A stretch of 64,000 nt of DNA from Euptelea pleiosperma (lineage: Eukaryota; Streptophyta; Magnoliopsida; Ranunculales; Eupteleaceae): NCBI GenBank assembly GCA_035048495.1, contig CM068543.1:24789751-24853750 (forward strand). The letters run 5' to 3'. Both the position numbers and the translations under genes were made by a program. Numbering within the stretch: the first letter of the stretch is position 1; each line of letters begins with the position of its first letter. The notes beneath the pieces are model-generated. The model did no database searches. It was given only the letters and a program-made list of their open reading frames with translations, and was not told the origin of the DNA. Below are positions 1-10,989 of the stretch, in pieces.

Positions 1-1105
1 CATATGATCTGAGGCCCTTGAATCGATGATCCAGGAGGGACTAGAAGGAATAGTGGATACAGAGAAAGCACATCCAGTACCTGTCTGGGCATAGGTGGAG
101 GTAGAAGTGGAGGCTTGCCCATTGAGCTGGGCAATCATACGACGAAGTCGCTCAAGATCACTGGGAGAGAAAGAGTCCAAATCCCCAGTGGTAGGAGGTT
201 CTGAGGGTGTAGTGTCCTGAGCCACAGAAAGTGTTGCAGGAGGCTCCTGTCTCGCTGAAGATCGCTGACGTGGATTTGGGCTCAGACCCGGTGGGCGCCC
301 ATGCAGCTCCCAACAAGTGTCTTTCACATGGCCTAGACGGCTGCAGTGATCACACTTGGGACGTCGTCTGTCATCACCGGTATTCTTCTGGAAGGATTTC
401 TGACCCTTCTGAGACGCAGAGGCAAGGGCAGATCGATCATGAGTGTCACTACCACTGCGTAGTTGCATGGCAGTGCGGCGACTATCCTCCCCCTGAATGT
501 GGGCATAGACCTGTGCCAATGAAGTAGGGGGAGGAGATCTGCCAAGTATCTGAACACGAGCAGCCTCGAAGCTAGGATGAAGGCCGGATAGGAACTGGAA
601 TATCCGGGACTGCTCAACCATAGCATGGAAAGACTTCACATCCGCAGCACAAACCGGGGTGTAGTCCTGATAAGGATCTATCTCTTCCCATTTGCTTCAG
701 AGAGAAGCATAATAGGTACCAAGCTTGAGCTCTCCCTGTCGGAGACAAGCAATCTCTTGCTCTAACTCATAGAGCTTCGCAAAGTTGCCAACCTGGGAAT
801 AGGTTTGGGTAACAAAATCCCAGATTTCCCTTGCATCGAATGGAGAAGCCAAGACATCACCGTAAGGTTCTCCATAACCCATTTCTGGTGGGATTTGTTT
901 GTGGCTGCAGGCTGGACTGTCTTTCCTGTGAGGTACTCACTATAGCCACGTCCCCCGATGTACATGAGTGCCAATGTCTTCCACTCAAGATAGTTGGTCC
1001 CATCAAACTTGACCATTGTGATGCATAATTGGGGGTTGTGGTCTCCATGAGAACCATGAGACAGAGTGCTATCCTCAACTGATGAAACCTCTGATGAACT
1101 CATCG
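1..1105 (-). pseudogene. Copia element 1 gag and start of protease, decayed
   Basis: Nucleocapsid/capsid gene of a Ty1-copia retrotransposon, read leftward from an ATG near 1105 and running off the window. The N-terminal gag pattern (ITMVKFDGTNYLEW, then a WLLHSM motif) matches the other Copia gags in this window. A CCHC zinc knuckle (CDHC..GHVKDTC, H-X4-C spacing kept) is encoded near 305-350. The frame shifts around 870, and an in-frame TGA at about 697 stands where the related element at 21957-23036 has an Arg codon. At the window edge the protease active site reads D-S-R instead of D-S-G. The copy is therefore not functional. Family assignment is firm; exact lineage within Copia is not. 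Confidence 0.88.
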
Positions 1106-1971
1106 CAGCGGAAGGCCTGGAAATAACCAATTGACGAACAGAAGGTCTGCAGAACCTAAACTAAGGTTCGGGGGGGTGCCTAGGAGCACTTTGGGAGGTG
1201 CGGCTAGGGTTGAAGTGCCCTGGGAACCTTGGTTTCAATAAAAGTAAAAAACCCAAAAAAGGCAAAACTGGATCCGGGCCAAAAACCCGGGCGATTTTTC
1301 AAACTGGAGATCTGACAATCAGAAAAATCCCAAGCTCTGTAGATCCCAGATAATCCACAGGGAGGTGCGGTTAATCTCGAGGTATAAAAAAACCCAAAAA
1401 CTGAGCCGGGGATCCGATTTTTCGAACCGGAGATCCGACAATTAGAAAATTCTCAAACGAGACTCTGTAGATCCCAAATAATCCACAGGGAGGTGCGGCT
1501 AAGGTAGAGAGCCCAAGTAGTGCACGAATCTCAAGAACATAAAAAATCCAAAATCTGAGTCAGGGATCCGATTTTTGGAACCGGAGATCCAATCCAAAAA
1601 TTCTGAAATAAGTTTCTGTCGAACCTACTGGCCCTATGAGGGGTGGTTTGGGTAGAGAGCCCAAAAATGACATGAATCTCGAGGAAAATCAAAAACCCAA
1701 AAAATCTCGATATACCTGTTCTTCAAAAAAACTGATAAAAAATCTTGAAGAACGGGGATAGAGTGGATCTCTGACGACTGATAGCAGGCAATACACCAGG
1801 AATGATAGATCTCTGGTTCCTTTGCTTCAGAAAAGATCTAAGAACTTCGCAGGAGGACCCTCTGCGATTTGCTCAAAACTTGCTCGGACTTCTGATGCCC
1901 ACATATAAGATCTTCGTGGAAACTCTAGGGGATAATGATTTTGGCCCTAGAGTAACCATGCTTTGATACCA
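1106..1971 (-). other. Untranslated leader and primer-binding site of Copia element 1
   Basis: This lies between the 5' LTR and gag of element 1. At its right edge, about 1955-1971, the - strand reads TGGTATCAAAGCATGG, a one-base variant of the initiator-Met tRNA primer-binding site and directly adjacent to the LTR. The leader holds imperfect direct repeats: GGAGATC(T/C)GACAAT near 1304 and 1431, a weaker third copy near 1582, and CCACAGGGAGGTGCGG near 1355 and 1483. Spacing is about 128-150 bases. Confidence 0.75.
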
Positions 1972-2324
1972 TGTTGCTGTTTGAGGTTGTCACCAATATG
2001 CTAAAGATTGAGAGAGAGATAATGGAGGTTAGGGAAAGAAGGAGATAGTAGGGTTTGGGAGAGAATGGGGAGATTGAAGTGAGTATTAAATCTCCCATAA
2101 GTAATATTTATAAGTAGGGGAAACCCCTTCTACAAGTAAAGGAGAAATCGTGTGGGTCAAGTGGGGGCCCACCACTTAACCCAATAACATGAAATAAAGA
2201 GATTGTGGGTTAAGTGGATGGGCCCATCACTTAACCCATAAGCAATAGAGAATAAACCTCACGTGGGATAGTGGAACGCAGCCCACTAAGAACACCCCCA
2301 CATGGGTGTACATAGAATCCAACA
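1972..2324 (-). repeat. 5' LTR of Copia element 1 (353 bp)
   Basis: The segment begins TGTTG and ends CAACA, the inverted termini expected of a Copia LTR. It lies immediately next to the primer-binding site. On its other side the sequence changes abruptly into the integrase reading frame of another Copia element, which marks an insertion junction. The partner LTR lies outside the window, so the target duplication (predicted AGGAG at 2325-2329) cannot be confirmed. Confidence 0.75.
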
Positions 2325-3480
2325 AGGAGTACCGAAGAAATACACATTTAAGGGCTTTAGGGTCCAATTTTGTCCGATAAGGGCCAAGGATATGAACATA
2401 ACAAACACAACCAAAGATCTTTGGAGGAACTGCAAAGGGATAGTTGGATGGACATATGAGCTGAAATGGAGAGCGGAACTGAAGAGAGCGAGAAGGGATA
2501 CGGTTGATGAGGAAAGTGGCAAGAAGCACGGCATCAGACCAAAAAGTTTTGGGAACATTGTACCACAACAGGAGAGAACGAACCACTTCCGGGAGATGTC
2601 GATTTTTTCTCTCAGCCACCCCATTTTGTTGTGGGTTGAACACACGAATTTTGGTGCTCAATATCATGCTCTGCCAAGTACAACTTCAACCTCCCATACA
2701 TATATTCTCCCCCTTGGTCGGATCGAAGGACTTTTATACACTTCCCAAACTGAGTAAGGATGAGTTTGTGGAAGTTCTTGAAGACTGAAAACAATTCATC
2801 TTTAGATTTTATAACAAATATCCATATGCACCTTGAGAAATCATCCACAAACGAGACAAAGTGGCGATAACCAAAAACGGAAGTAACCAGGGACGGGCCC
2901 CATACATCAGAGTGAATCAAATAAAAAATAACATTACTTTTATTACCCCGTGGTGGGAAAACAGAATGAGGGTGCTTGGACAGAGCACACACTTCACAAT
3001 GAAGTTCAGACAGCGACATAGACTTAAAAATGCAGGAAATAAGAGACGCAAATATGGAAAAGACACATGACCAAGACGAGCATGCCAAGACAGTAGCTGC
3101 TCCTTGTTGAAACTACTATTATGACTACGAGACTGCAACGCTGCTGGAACAGAGGGAATCGCATCCAGGAGATAGAGACCATTCACTTCACGTCCAGTGC
3201 CAATTATCCTCTTCGTGACCAAGTCCTGAAACACGCAATGAGAAGGAAAGAAAGTGACACAAAAATTCAGGTTTTTGAGAGAGTTAACAGAACGCAGGTT
3301 AGTATCAAACTTGGGAACGTGAAGGACAGAAGATAAAGGAATCTCGGGTGTAGCCGTGAAACAACCTTTCCCAGAAACAGAGAAAAGTGTGCCATTTGCG
3401 ATGTGGACTTTATCAACCCCAGAACCCACAGAGTTGGAGGAAAATAAAATAGACATACCCGTCATATGCTCTAAAGCCTC
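2325..3480 (-). pseudogene. Copia element 2 protease-integrase remnant
   Basis: Reading leftward, the frames at 3465-2917 and 3088-2325 give a degenerate protease region, a GAG-pre-integrase HHCC segment (WHARLGH, then C..C), and the integrase core with SDVWGP, DDFSR, RSDQGGEYM and QQNGVAERKNRH motifs. The catalytic D, D and E positions can still be placed. The protease start at about 3480-3495 is ruined: the expected W of the W-I-I-D-S motif is a TAA stop, and D-S-G-A-S-D-H reads D-S-E-A-L-E-H. At least one frameshift separates the integrase segments. Confidence 0.85.
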
Positions 3481-3497
3481 CGAATCAATAATTTAGG

Positions 3498-4669
3498 GTG
3501 ATGAAGAAGTAGAGGCGGAAACATGATGGGCAGAACTGATGGTACCTAACTGGGCAAATGCGGAAGTGGCCGAAGGTCCATCCAAGTGAGCCATAAAGCG
3601 TCATATATTCTCGAGCTCCTCTCGAGAAAAAGTAACTGGTGACATGTCCGAGGAGAGTGATGAACATGTAGAAGCATCCATAGCAACGCTGTGGGCATTG
3701 GAAGGTGCACAGGACGACGGCAAGGATGATGGCAGGGGTCGTCCAATAATGTTTCAACATTTTTCCTTGCTGTGCCCCTTCTTCCCACACCCCTCACACA
3801 CATGAAGGCTCCAACATTTATCTCGATTGTGGCCTTTCTTGCCACAATGAGCACAAATAGGTGGGGGGCCTTTAGGGCCACTAGGTGGACGGCGATTCTA
3901 TGATGGTTTCTGTGAAGATGAGACTACTGCCAAGGCAGACTTTTCATGTTTGAGAAGAGGAGACATGACATCTCTGCGACTTTCTTCACTCTGAACGTAG
4001 GCATACACTTGATTAAGCGAGGGTAAATCATCTTTACTAAGCAACTGAACACGGGCTAACTTGAAATCAACATTCAAGCCAGCAAGGAACTCATATATCC
4101 TGTTCTGATCTACCAACGTGCGATATGTCTTACTATCTGTGGTACAAGCGGGGGTAAAGACTTGATAATAATCAAGTTCCTCTCACATGCTGCGAAGTTT
4201 AGTAAAGTACTCGGCCAAAGGCAAGTCCCCTTGACGAAGAGTGGCAATGCTCTGGCGCAACTGATACACACGAGCGATATTCTTTTGCTGAGAATAGGTC
4301 TGAGCTGCAGAATCCCAGATCTCCTTTGTAGTGGTGTGAAATAGGATCCTTGACTGATGTGAGGCTCCATAGAGTTAAGAAGCCAGGACATAACTGTCAA
4401 AATTGCCCCCATTTCTCAAACTCGGGGTCATCCTCCGCAGGGGCTACTAGATGGCCAGTAAGGTATCCTTGTTTCCCACGGCCACCGATAAACATCTTGG
4501 CAGCCCTAGACCACTCCAAATAATTTTTTCCAGCCAACTTGATAGTGGTAATTTGCAACACAAGGTTCTCATACGGAGTAAGAGCTGAAATGGAAGGCCT
4601 GGAAGCCACATCCAAGGCCCCGGACTCATCCGAAGTCGACATTGCCATGTCACCAATAGCAAATGGCAA
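3498..4669 (-). pseudogene. Copia element 2 gag remnant with two zinc knuckles
   Basis: Gag starts near 4642-4669 and is split over three frames (4669-4397, 4412-4110, 4116-3898), then continues to about 3500. Capsid motifs LAGKNYLEWSRAAKMFIGGRG and VYAYVQSEESRR are recognisable. Around 3868-3760 one frame encodes two CCHC knuckles in succession (CAHC..GHNRDKC and CEGC..GHSKEKC), where the two sister copies in this window have one. The gene is interrupted and cannot be expressed as one protein. Confidence 0.8.
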
Positions 4670-5353
4670 TCAAATAATAGAAAAAGAACCACCAAAAAGA
4701 CAGCGACCACAATCTGAAACAAACTGAAGGCACTACAAGGCTACAGATGGGGTCGGAACAAGTCAAATGACTCAAGCAACAACAACCGAGAAGCAACGGA
4801 GCGATGGGAGCATCCCAAAGTTCCAAAATATCATCCAAAAGAGGATTAAAGACATAAAGAGAGCCAACCAGCAGGATTGGAGAGGAGCCGTAGTGCCCAA
4901 TAAGGGTTAAAAACCCACCGGCGGTAATAAATAGGGGGGAGAAATCAATCCCCAAGCCACAATACTCAACCAATCTTCAAAAAAGGGCATAGGCATGTTG
5001 ATAATAATAGAGGGGACCAAAACGATGAAACAACCAAACCAAAAAGCTCCACAAAAAATCACAAATCAACTCGAACCAAAACGGGGCTATTTTTCAATTT
5101 TTTCGAAGAATAGTCATAAGATGATAAAAAAGGGTCAAATAAATTCCCAAAAAATCACTAAAATACCTGGAAAAATGCAAGCTACTGGACGGTGGAGTTC
5201 TTTTTTTTTTATCATGGGCAACATGTCCGTATGGCTGCATGACGTCAACAATGATGTCAACGATAAGGGTCACCTCTCGAAGGTCTGTGACGTGGGGACA
5301 TTCACCTCTGAAGCTTGCGTGCGGATCCGGTAAACCTTGCTCTGATACCAAGT
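4670..5353 (-). other. Leader and primer-binding site of Copia element 2
   Basis: This is untranslated sequence between gag and LTR. The - strand at about 5337-5350 reads TGGTATCAGAGCAAGG, the usual plant Copia primer-binding site. No reading frame of interest is seen apart from antisense shadows. Confidence 0.65.
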
Positions 5354-5538
5354 TGAAGTTTAGGGTTCAGTGGGGAGGAGAAGAGAGGAAAAGAAAGGGG
5401 AAAACGTTGGAGAGTATAAACACTTCCATACGTCCCACAATATTATTTATATCATTAGGTTAAAACCAATTACACCCACTTTCATATCTCCACCCACCAT
5501 ACATCTTATATTATATTCTACCTCATACTGATAACACA
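5354..5538 (-). repeat. Probable 5' LTR of Copia element 2 (about 185 bp)
   Basis: The segment starts TGAAG two to three bases from the primer-binding site and ends ATAACACA, so it has TG...CA ends. It is purine-rich and then AT-rich like the other short Copia LTRs here. The partner is outside the window, so the outer boundary at 5538 is an inference. Confidence 0.55.
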
Positions 5539-5685
5539 TATTGAGTTTGACCATCATCATCTATACCTTATCCAAAATGTTGGAGTCAGTAACATGAATC
5601 CTATTTTGCCATTCGACTCTATTTAAAGCTATATCTTCTGCCAAAGTATAAGTCTCCATATATTTTCTTACTAGCTCCATCTATG

Positions 5686-5990
5686 TCATTTTCGTTCTTT
5701 CTCACCCCCTTTAAGGTCTTCAACTTGCACCAAAGCTCGCCTTCTCACTGGTGCCATCTTTGGTCTACACTGCACATGTCCATACCATCTCAATCGACTT
5801 TCTCCTATTGGGGCTATTCGTAGGTTTCTTTGAATATGTTCATTTCTGATTTTGTCTTTTCTAGTTTTTCCACTCATCCATCTCAAAATCCTCATCTCTG
5901 CTACACTCATTCTATGAACATGCTGTTTCTTAACTGCCAAACATTCAGCTACATAAAGCATAGCTGGTCTCATAGCTGTCCTGTAGATTT
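5686..5990 (-). pseudogene. LINE (RTE-like) reverse transcriptase C-terminal remnant
   Basis: The open frame at 5973-5686 encodes RPAMLY..ECLAVKKQ, then MRILRWMSGKTRKDKIRNE and RLRWYGHVQCRPKMAPVRR. This series is typical of the end of RTE-type non-LTR reverse transcriptases in plants. The rest of the element is absent, so it is a short remnant. A more decayed copy is at about 25860-26000. The clade name is from memory of the motif and is less certain than the LINE assignment. Confidence 0.75.
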
Positions 5991-7226
5991 TTTATAGGTA
6001 CCCGTTGATCATATAATACTATGGGTCACATCCTCACCGTCCAACACTAATCCTATGGGTCACATCCTCACCGATCTCTCCCTCCCTCCTCTCTCTCTTT
6101 CTATCCACCATCTATTTATCTATCTGATTTGCACAAAATGGATTTGTAATATTTATATCCAACTTCTCTAAAATATGTGGTAAAAGCTTTTCTTTAGTGC
6201 TTACCCAATAGCACATATATGTAAAGTGCTTGAGTTAAGTTGTTTTGGCTGTTTGGTAATCATACGAGTAAAGTGCTTAAAAAAGCCCTTCTATGGTGTT
6301 TGGTAAAAAGGTGCGTTTTGGTGATATAAGCAAAAAGATTTTAAGTTTTACAAAAGGGTTATATTGGTATTACAAAAAAAATTTAAGGATAAACTAGTAA
6401 AGATTTTTTAAGAAGCAATTAGCAAAAGTTGTTCAGAAACGGCTTCTGCTAATAGAGATTTGGGAGCTTATTGGGCTTTTAAAAACAGCTTTTTAAGTTT
6501 TATCAAGTGCTTAGTTTTTTCGATAAGTGCTTAAAAACCGCTAAAAGCTGGCTTATTTCGGTTTTTTGGCTTACCTAAATGCAGCCTTACTTCTCAAAAA
6601 TGCCTATTCATTTAAATGCAGTGGCAGATGTCATCTAAAACATACAGCCCAACCCAACCAAATTCCAAATTTGAGCACCTGGAGAGGAGGGGGCGGGGGG
6701 GGGGGGGGGGGGGGGGGGATGGATATAGTTCTTCTCACAGCTTTCTTAGCTAGTTTTTATTTTTAGCTGATATGGGTGCTGACTTTTTGTATGAAAGGCA
6801 TAATAGTGGATGAATGGAGGGGTTGTATCTGGGTGGGAACAGGGTTTTAACTCAGTGTTAGTGTGAGACTCAGCCAACTCCACAACTGAAGTTTTATTCT
6901 CACTAGTCTTTGTGTGGCTGAGTCCAATCTTGTTAAGAACATTCAGCAAGCACTGAAATCAAGGTGATTCAGCCTGGTTGTATCGACTCGTCAAAGTGTT
7001 TAAACCTTTGGGTGTAGGGGAGGGAAGGAGGGTGGATGAGTTCCGTGTACTTGTTTATACAAAATAATCAAGTATTTGGTCTAATTTTTGTGATTACTTT
7101 TTCCTGCTTCGGTAGATGATTTGAGATGAATTTTATCTTGTATACAGAGGGTGCAGTTTCTCTCTTCTGTCATGTAGTGTTACAAGGGGGTGCTATTCTA
7201 AGGTGTTATTTTTTATCCTTTGGCAG
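5991..7226 (+). other. Non-coding stretch, probably TAF2 intron, with MITE-like and poly-G sequence
   Basis: No exon could be recognised. The part at about 6180-6590 is AT-rich with repeated AAGTGCTTAAAA and AAGCTTTT-like motifs, as in high-copy plant MITEs, but no clean terminal inverted repeats were found. An uninterrupted run of 24 G lies at 6695-6718. The end of the stretch has a pyrimidine tract and TTTGGCAG, a good 3' splice site for the exon at 7227. Confidence 0.45.
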
Positions 7227-9566
7227 AGTATACTCTTTTTATCGTCTCTTCTCAAACGCATTGATCGGCTTCTGCAATTTGACAGGTGCATTCACTTAAT
7301 ACAATTTGGATACACATGACTTCTATTGAATAATGGTCATATTGATTACATGTATTTGGACGGTTTGTACCAGGCTGATGCCAAGCTACAATGGGATTTT
7401 GACGATAAGTTGCATTCGCACCCTGACACAGATCGCATTGAAGCTTTCAGCGTCCATACCTCTTGTAAGTGGTCTTTTTGTCAGTAATAGCCCATTATCT
7501 ATGGAATTTTTTTTATATGCAAATTGAGTATTTTGTTATTTGCTGCAGGATCGTGTGTTTGAACTAATTAAACCATTCCGCGATTTCGGGACTCTTTGGC
7601 AAGTTCGAATTGAAGCAAGTAGAGCACTCCTTGATCTCGAGTTTCACTGCCAAGGCATTGATGCATCGTTATCATTGTTCATGAAATATTTAGATGAAGA
7701 GGCATCCTTACGAGGTTAGACACTGCTCAAATCTTTCATCCCAAAATGCAGGATCAGGATGTCTTTTGAGCCTATTGTGTGCTCTTGATTGCAGGGCAGG
7801 TGAAGTTGGCTGTGCATGCAATGCGATTATGTCAGATAAGATGCGGATCTGAGTCTGAAGATGACATAAAGGGTCCAACACTTGTGGCTTTGCTCCGTCT
7901 GCTTGAAAGCCGTAAAGCCTACAGCAATGTCTTCCTTCGGCATCACTTGTTCTGCATTTTGCAAATCCTTGCAGGGAGGTGAGAGCACATCTCTTCAATT
8001 TTCACTAGATGACTAAGTGCACCTGATTGTTGAGATAGACAGAATGATAGTACTACCACTATGTGTTTAGTAACTAAATTGCTCTCGCTACATTTTATGC
8101 AACTTTATTGAGAATATGTTCAAGTATTGGCAATATTGGTTTGGTTAAGATTGTTGTGGTGTAGGGATGTCTTTGCTAGTGTTAAGCATTGAGGCGGAAC
8201 TCGGTAGATGTTCTGGTGCTTTTTATGTATGCAACTTAAATTACGTGCATGTATATTTGTCCAACACAATGATCTAAACTGACATGCCGACATATATATT
8301 TTTACATTTTCTTTTGTGAGGGCCTTCCTCACCCTCCGTGTTTTGTCTGTACAGTGGGGTTTCCCCTTCTAATCTATGCACTTAAAAAATGATATAGTAG
8401 TTACACAGCATATTTTCAATAATAATAAAATAATAAAAGTATTAGGGCCTTTTCAACCGTAGCTTTGTCAAGTGTTTCTGAAATTTGATACCTTGCCTAT
8501 CATTTTCAGGCCTCCAACACTTTATGGCATCCCCAGAATTCATGTACAGCCCGTGGGAGATGTGGATAATTGCAGTGAGCAGAAGAATAAGCCTGCAGCC
8601 TTTGTAAAGCTGAGGATATCTAGGCCTCCAGAAACTCTTGCAGATGCACCAAACCTCTTGCCCGATGGTTTGCCCATTCCAGAAGTTTCCAAGGAAGCAG
8701 ATACAGTTTCCAATGGCAGTGAGCGAAGAATGCCTGTTGTTAAGATCAGGGTCAAACAATCTGCTGCATCCAGTAGAGCAGAGGAGGCTGACAATACAGC
8801 GATTGACAGGTCTCATGGTGGACAAGATGAAACAGAACGGGGGGCCAGCAGTTCCATGTCTGTGGATGCACCTGCAAGGGTAACTAACGAGCCTGTGGGT
8901 ACCAGCAATCAAAATCTTGAAGAAGTCAACTCATGTCATGATCCAGGTTCTCGGATGACAGCTAGCATTGGCAGTGCTAAAATTGCAAATGATGAAGATG
9001 AGGTTGGAAAGGAATTGCAGTGCACCGCCGACTCGAGAAAACTTGCTGTTGTGCCTCAGCCTGAGGATCAGTCATCACCCAGCATCATCAAGGGTAATGA
9101 TGGAGAGACAGATGAACAGAAATATGCAAGTCTTCAAACATTGTCTGTTGGGACTCAGGATGGTCCTCCTTTGACTATGGAGGACTCACACGTGCGCGAT
9201 AAAGGAAAGAAAGAGAAGAAGAAGAAAGATAAAGACAAGAAACGAAAGCGCCAGGACAAAGAAGACCATAAAGGACATCGTGATGATCCTGAGTATTTGG
9301 AGCGGAAGCGATTGAAGAAGCAGAAGAAACAAAAGAAGGAGATGGCGAAGTTGCAGAGTGGGGAGGCCAAGGCATCTTCAGCTGAGTTGCAGAGAACAAA
9401 AGAGGAACCCAGCGTTAAGTCAGTGTTGGCGGATTTAAAACCAAATGAACCTAGTGGATCCAAAGTAATGACAAAGAGTGTGGAAACCAAAGGTGAGGGT
9501 TCAGAGGGTAGTTCCGTTCATAAACTTCGAATCAAAATAAAAAACCGGAGTCTCAATAAATCGTAG
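7227..9566 (+). CDS. TAF2: TFIID subunit 2 (TAF2), last five exons
   Basis: TAF2 is a TFIID scaffold subunit in the nucleus that helps bind core promoter DNA. Exons by reading-frame and splice-site match are 7227-7285, 7374-7464, 7549-7714, 7795-7978 and 8510-9566, stop TAG at 9564-9566. Together they give 518 residues in one open frame, with GT..AG introns throughout. Visible protein features: [15 protein letters not shown] and [20 protein letters not shown], then a helical repeat region with [20 protein letters not shown], then [21 protein letters not shown]. The last exon has [10 protein letters not shown] and a basic Lys/Arg-rich coiled segment at about 9190-9350, ending [11 protein letters not shown]. 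The N-terminal aminopeptidase-like part is not in the window and must lie to the left, beyond the nested retrotransposons. No stop or frameshift is seen, so the gene looks functional. Exon 7227 starts in phase 0. Confidence 0.9.
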
Positions 9567-9860
9567 TGAGTGTATAACAAATAGATGTAAGGAAAGGCTC
9601 TCAAATTTTAGAGTATAATGTGCTAAAGAAATGGTTTCTTCCATTTTTGTGCTTCATTTCCCTTTTGGGCAGAAATGCAGGCGTGGATTTCCTGTTGAAT
9701 GTCATCTACCGATGTTTTTGTAAGTGCAGGGGATGTGAGAAATTAGAGCTATTATGAAAAGACTAACCCTAGTGTAGTTGGTAAGGAATATGTAATAGAT
9801 TTGGAAACACTGAAATCATCAATGGAAAGTGTTATTTTTGTTCCTAGTGGGTTCTTAACT
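9567..9860 (+). other. TAF2 3' untranslated region, end not defined
   Basis: This AT-rich sequence follows the TAF2 stop codon without a reading frame. No perfect AATAAA is present near the stop, so the cleavage site cannot be placed. Confidence 0.4.
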
Positions 9861-9884
9861 GATTGAGCTTGCAAGTTTATGATC

Positions 9885-10130
9885 ATCTCACTGTTGGGCC
9901 TGGATCCCGAGGGTATACAGGCCTCTTTAAGAGCACCCAACTAGTCACCGGGGGCACGCTTGTCACCCCTCCACACGTGCCAAGTGTTCTGGGAGAGTTT
10001 TTGATGTGGACTGAGCCACTTATTGTTACTCTTCCGAGGGGTGGCCCCAAGGAGAGTTGCACTCAGGACCTCCCTTTTGGAGCAGAGACCTGGTGATCAG
10101 CACTCAACCCTTCGGGTTAGCACTTGAAAA
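9885..10130 (-). repeat. SINE-like or other short dispersed repeat (uncertain)
   Basis: This stretch is GC-richer than its surroundings. On the - strand GGTCCTGAGTGCAACTC at about 10043-10060 resembles a degenerate Pol III B box. It is followed by a GGGGCCACCCC segment of the kind seen in plant SINEs. No clear A box, A-rich tail or target duplication was identified, so the assignment is weak. Confidence 0.25.
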
Positions 10131-10140
10131 TCTGGCTTGT

Positions 10141-10985
10141 GTGTTGGTAAGTATGGAGCCTACCATTTTGAGCCCTGCTTTTTAACTCTGTCCTTGAAAC
10201 AGTACTAGAGCTGGGTTTTTTTGGAAAGAGTTTGCAACACTGAACCTGGGCTAGGCCCTGAAGCATGAGCTTTCCAAACAAGAGAAATATTTAAAAATTG
10301 AGAAAATAAGCTCTAAAAAGTTTTTATTTGATAGCTTTTGTAAGAATCTTTGTACTTCGAATAGCCTTCAAACTTTGGGTTAAAGTACATACTTGTAGAG
10401 CTTCCAAACGCCTCTTTCTTGACTATTTCTTCCGTCCTTAGGAGGACGACACTGTATTACGTGGTCTCCGTTTGTTATGACCATTGGATGTTCTTTTGAA
10501 ATTTGTGTGTTGTTCATTGAAGTAGTCTGGTGGTCTTTGGGGTTTGTTTGATCAGAATCTTGATGACCATCAGTGGTCTGGACCTTGGGACGATGATGCT
10601 CTGGTTTTATACTTAAGACGATGCTAACACTCCTCTTAGAACTTATTTGGTGGCCGAAGCCTCTTAGGCCCGAACATTATCCACGTGGATAGGGGCCAGG
10701 AGGTGGAACAGGTGGTTCCCTTTGGTCCCAACCATGGTTCGAAGTCTCGGCAGGCACTGATCCACTTCATTTTGGGATCGTACATCTCGCCCGAGATGCA
10801 CTGTTCCATGAGGAAATCTAAAGTTATCTCGAGCGAGATGGTCCGAGACAGTGTTAGATTGGACCGATCCGGATCGGGATCGGCAGTTTCTCCGACAACC
10901 AATCCCGGGATTTTGAACCATGGTCCCAACTCCTTGTCTGCTAGGTATAAAACAATGTCACCGCAGGCTTCAAAATCCGTATCAA
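10141..10985. other. Intergenic, no gene recognised
   Basis: Open frames at 10636-11052 on both strands lack recognisable domains and overlap one another. The sequence holds a G-box-like CCACGTGG at about 10681 and several short palindromes of the GATCCGGATC type, but nothing that identifies a gene. Confidence 0.3.
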
Positions 10986-10989
10986 CAGG

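Larger units (their letters stand above)
2325..5538 (-). mobile_element. Copia element 2, 5' half, interrupted by element 1
   Basis: Older Ty1-copia element reading leftward: LTR about 5354-5538, leader, gag, protease, and integrase up to 2325. The coding region stops in the integrase C-terminus (motif KCVFL at about 2340), exactly where element 1's LTR begins. The missing RT, RNase H and 3' LTR should lie left of element 1, outside the window. All coding parts carry stops and frameshifts. Confidence 0.8.

Noticed and set aside
231..1028. Open frames on the + strand opposite the Copia gag
   Set aside because: They are antisense shadows of the gag of element 1 and have no domain of their own.
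6566..6766. Frame with a long Gly run as a possible upstream TAF2 exon
   Set aside because: The Gly run is just the poly-G tract, and nothing in it matches TAF2.
8442..8912. 156-residue - strand frame
   Set aside because: It overlaps the last TAF2 exon in antisense; composition and family match favour TAF2.
9155..9490. Ser/Phe-rich frame on the - strand
   Set aside because: It is the antisense of the Lys/Glu-rich end of TAF2.
10552..10572. AGAATCTTGATGA resembles the start of miR172
   Set aside because: Only the first 13 bases match, and no complementary star strand lies within 150 bases upstream.
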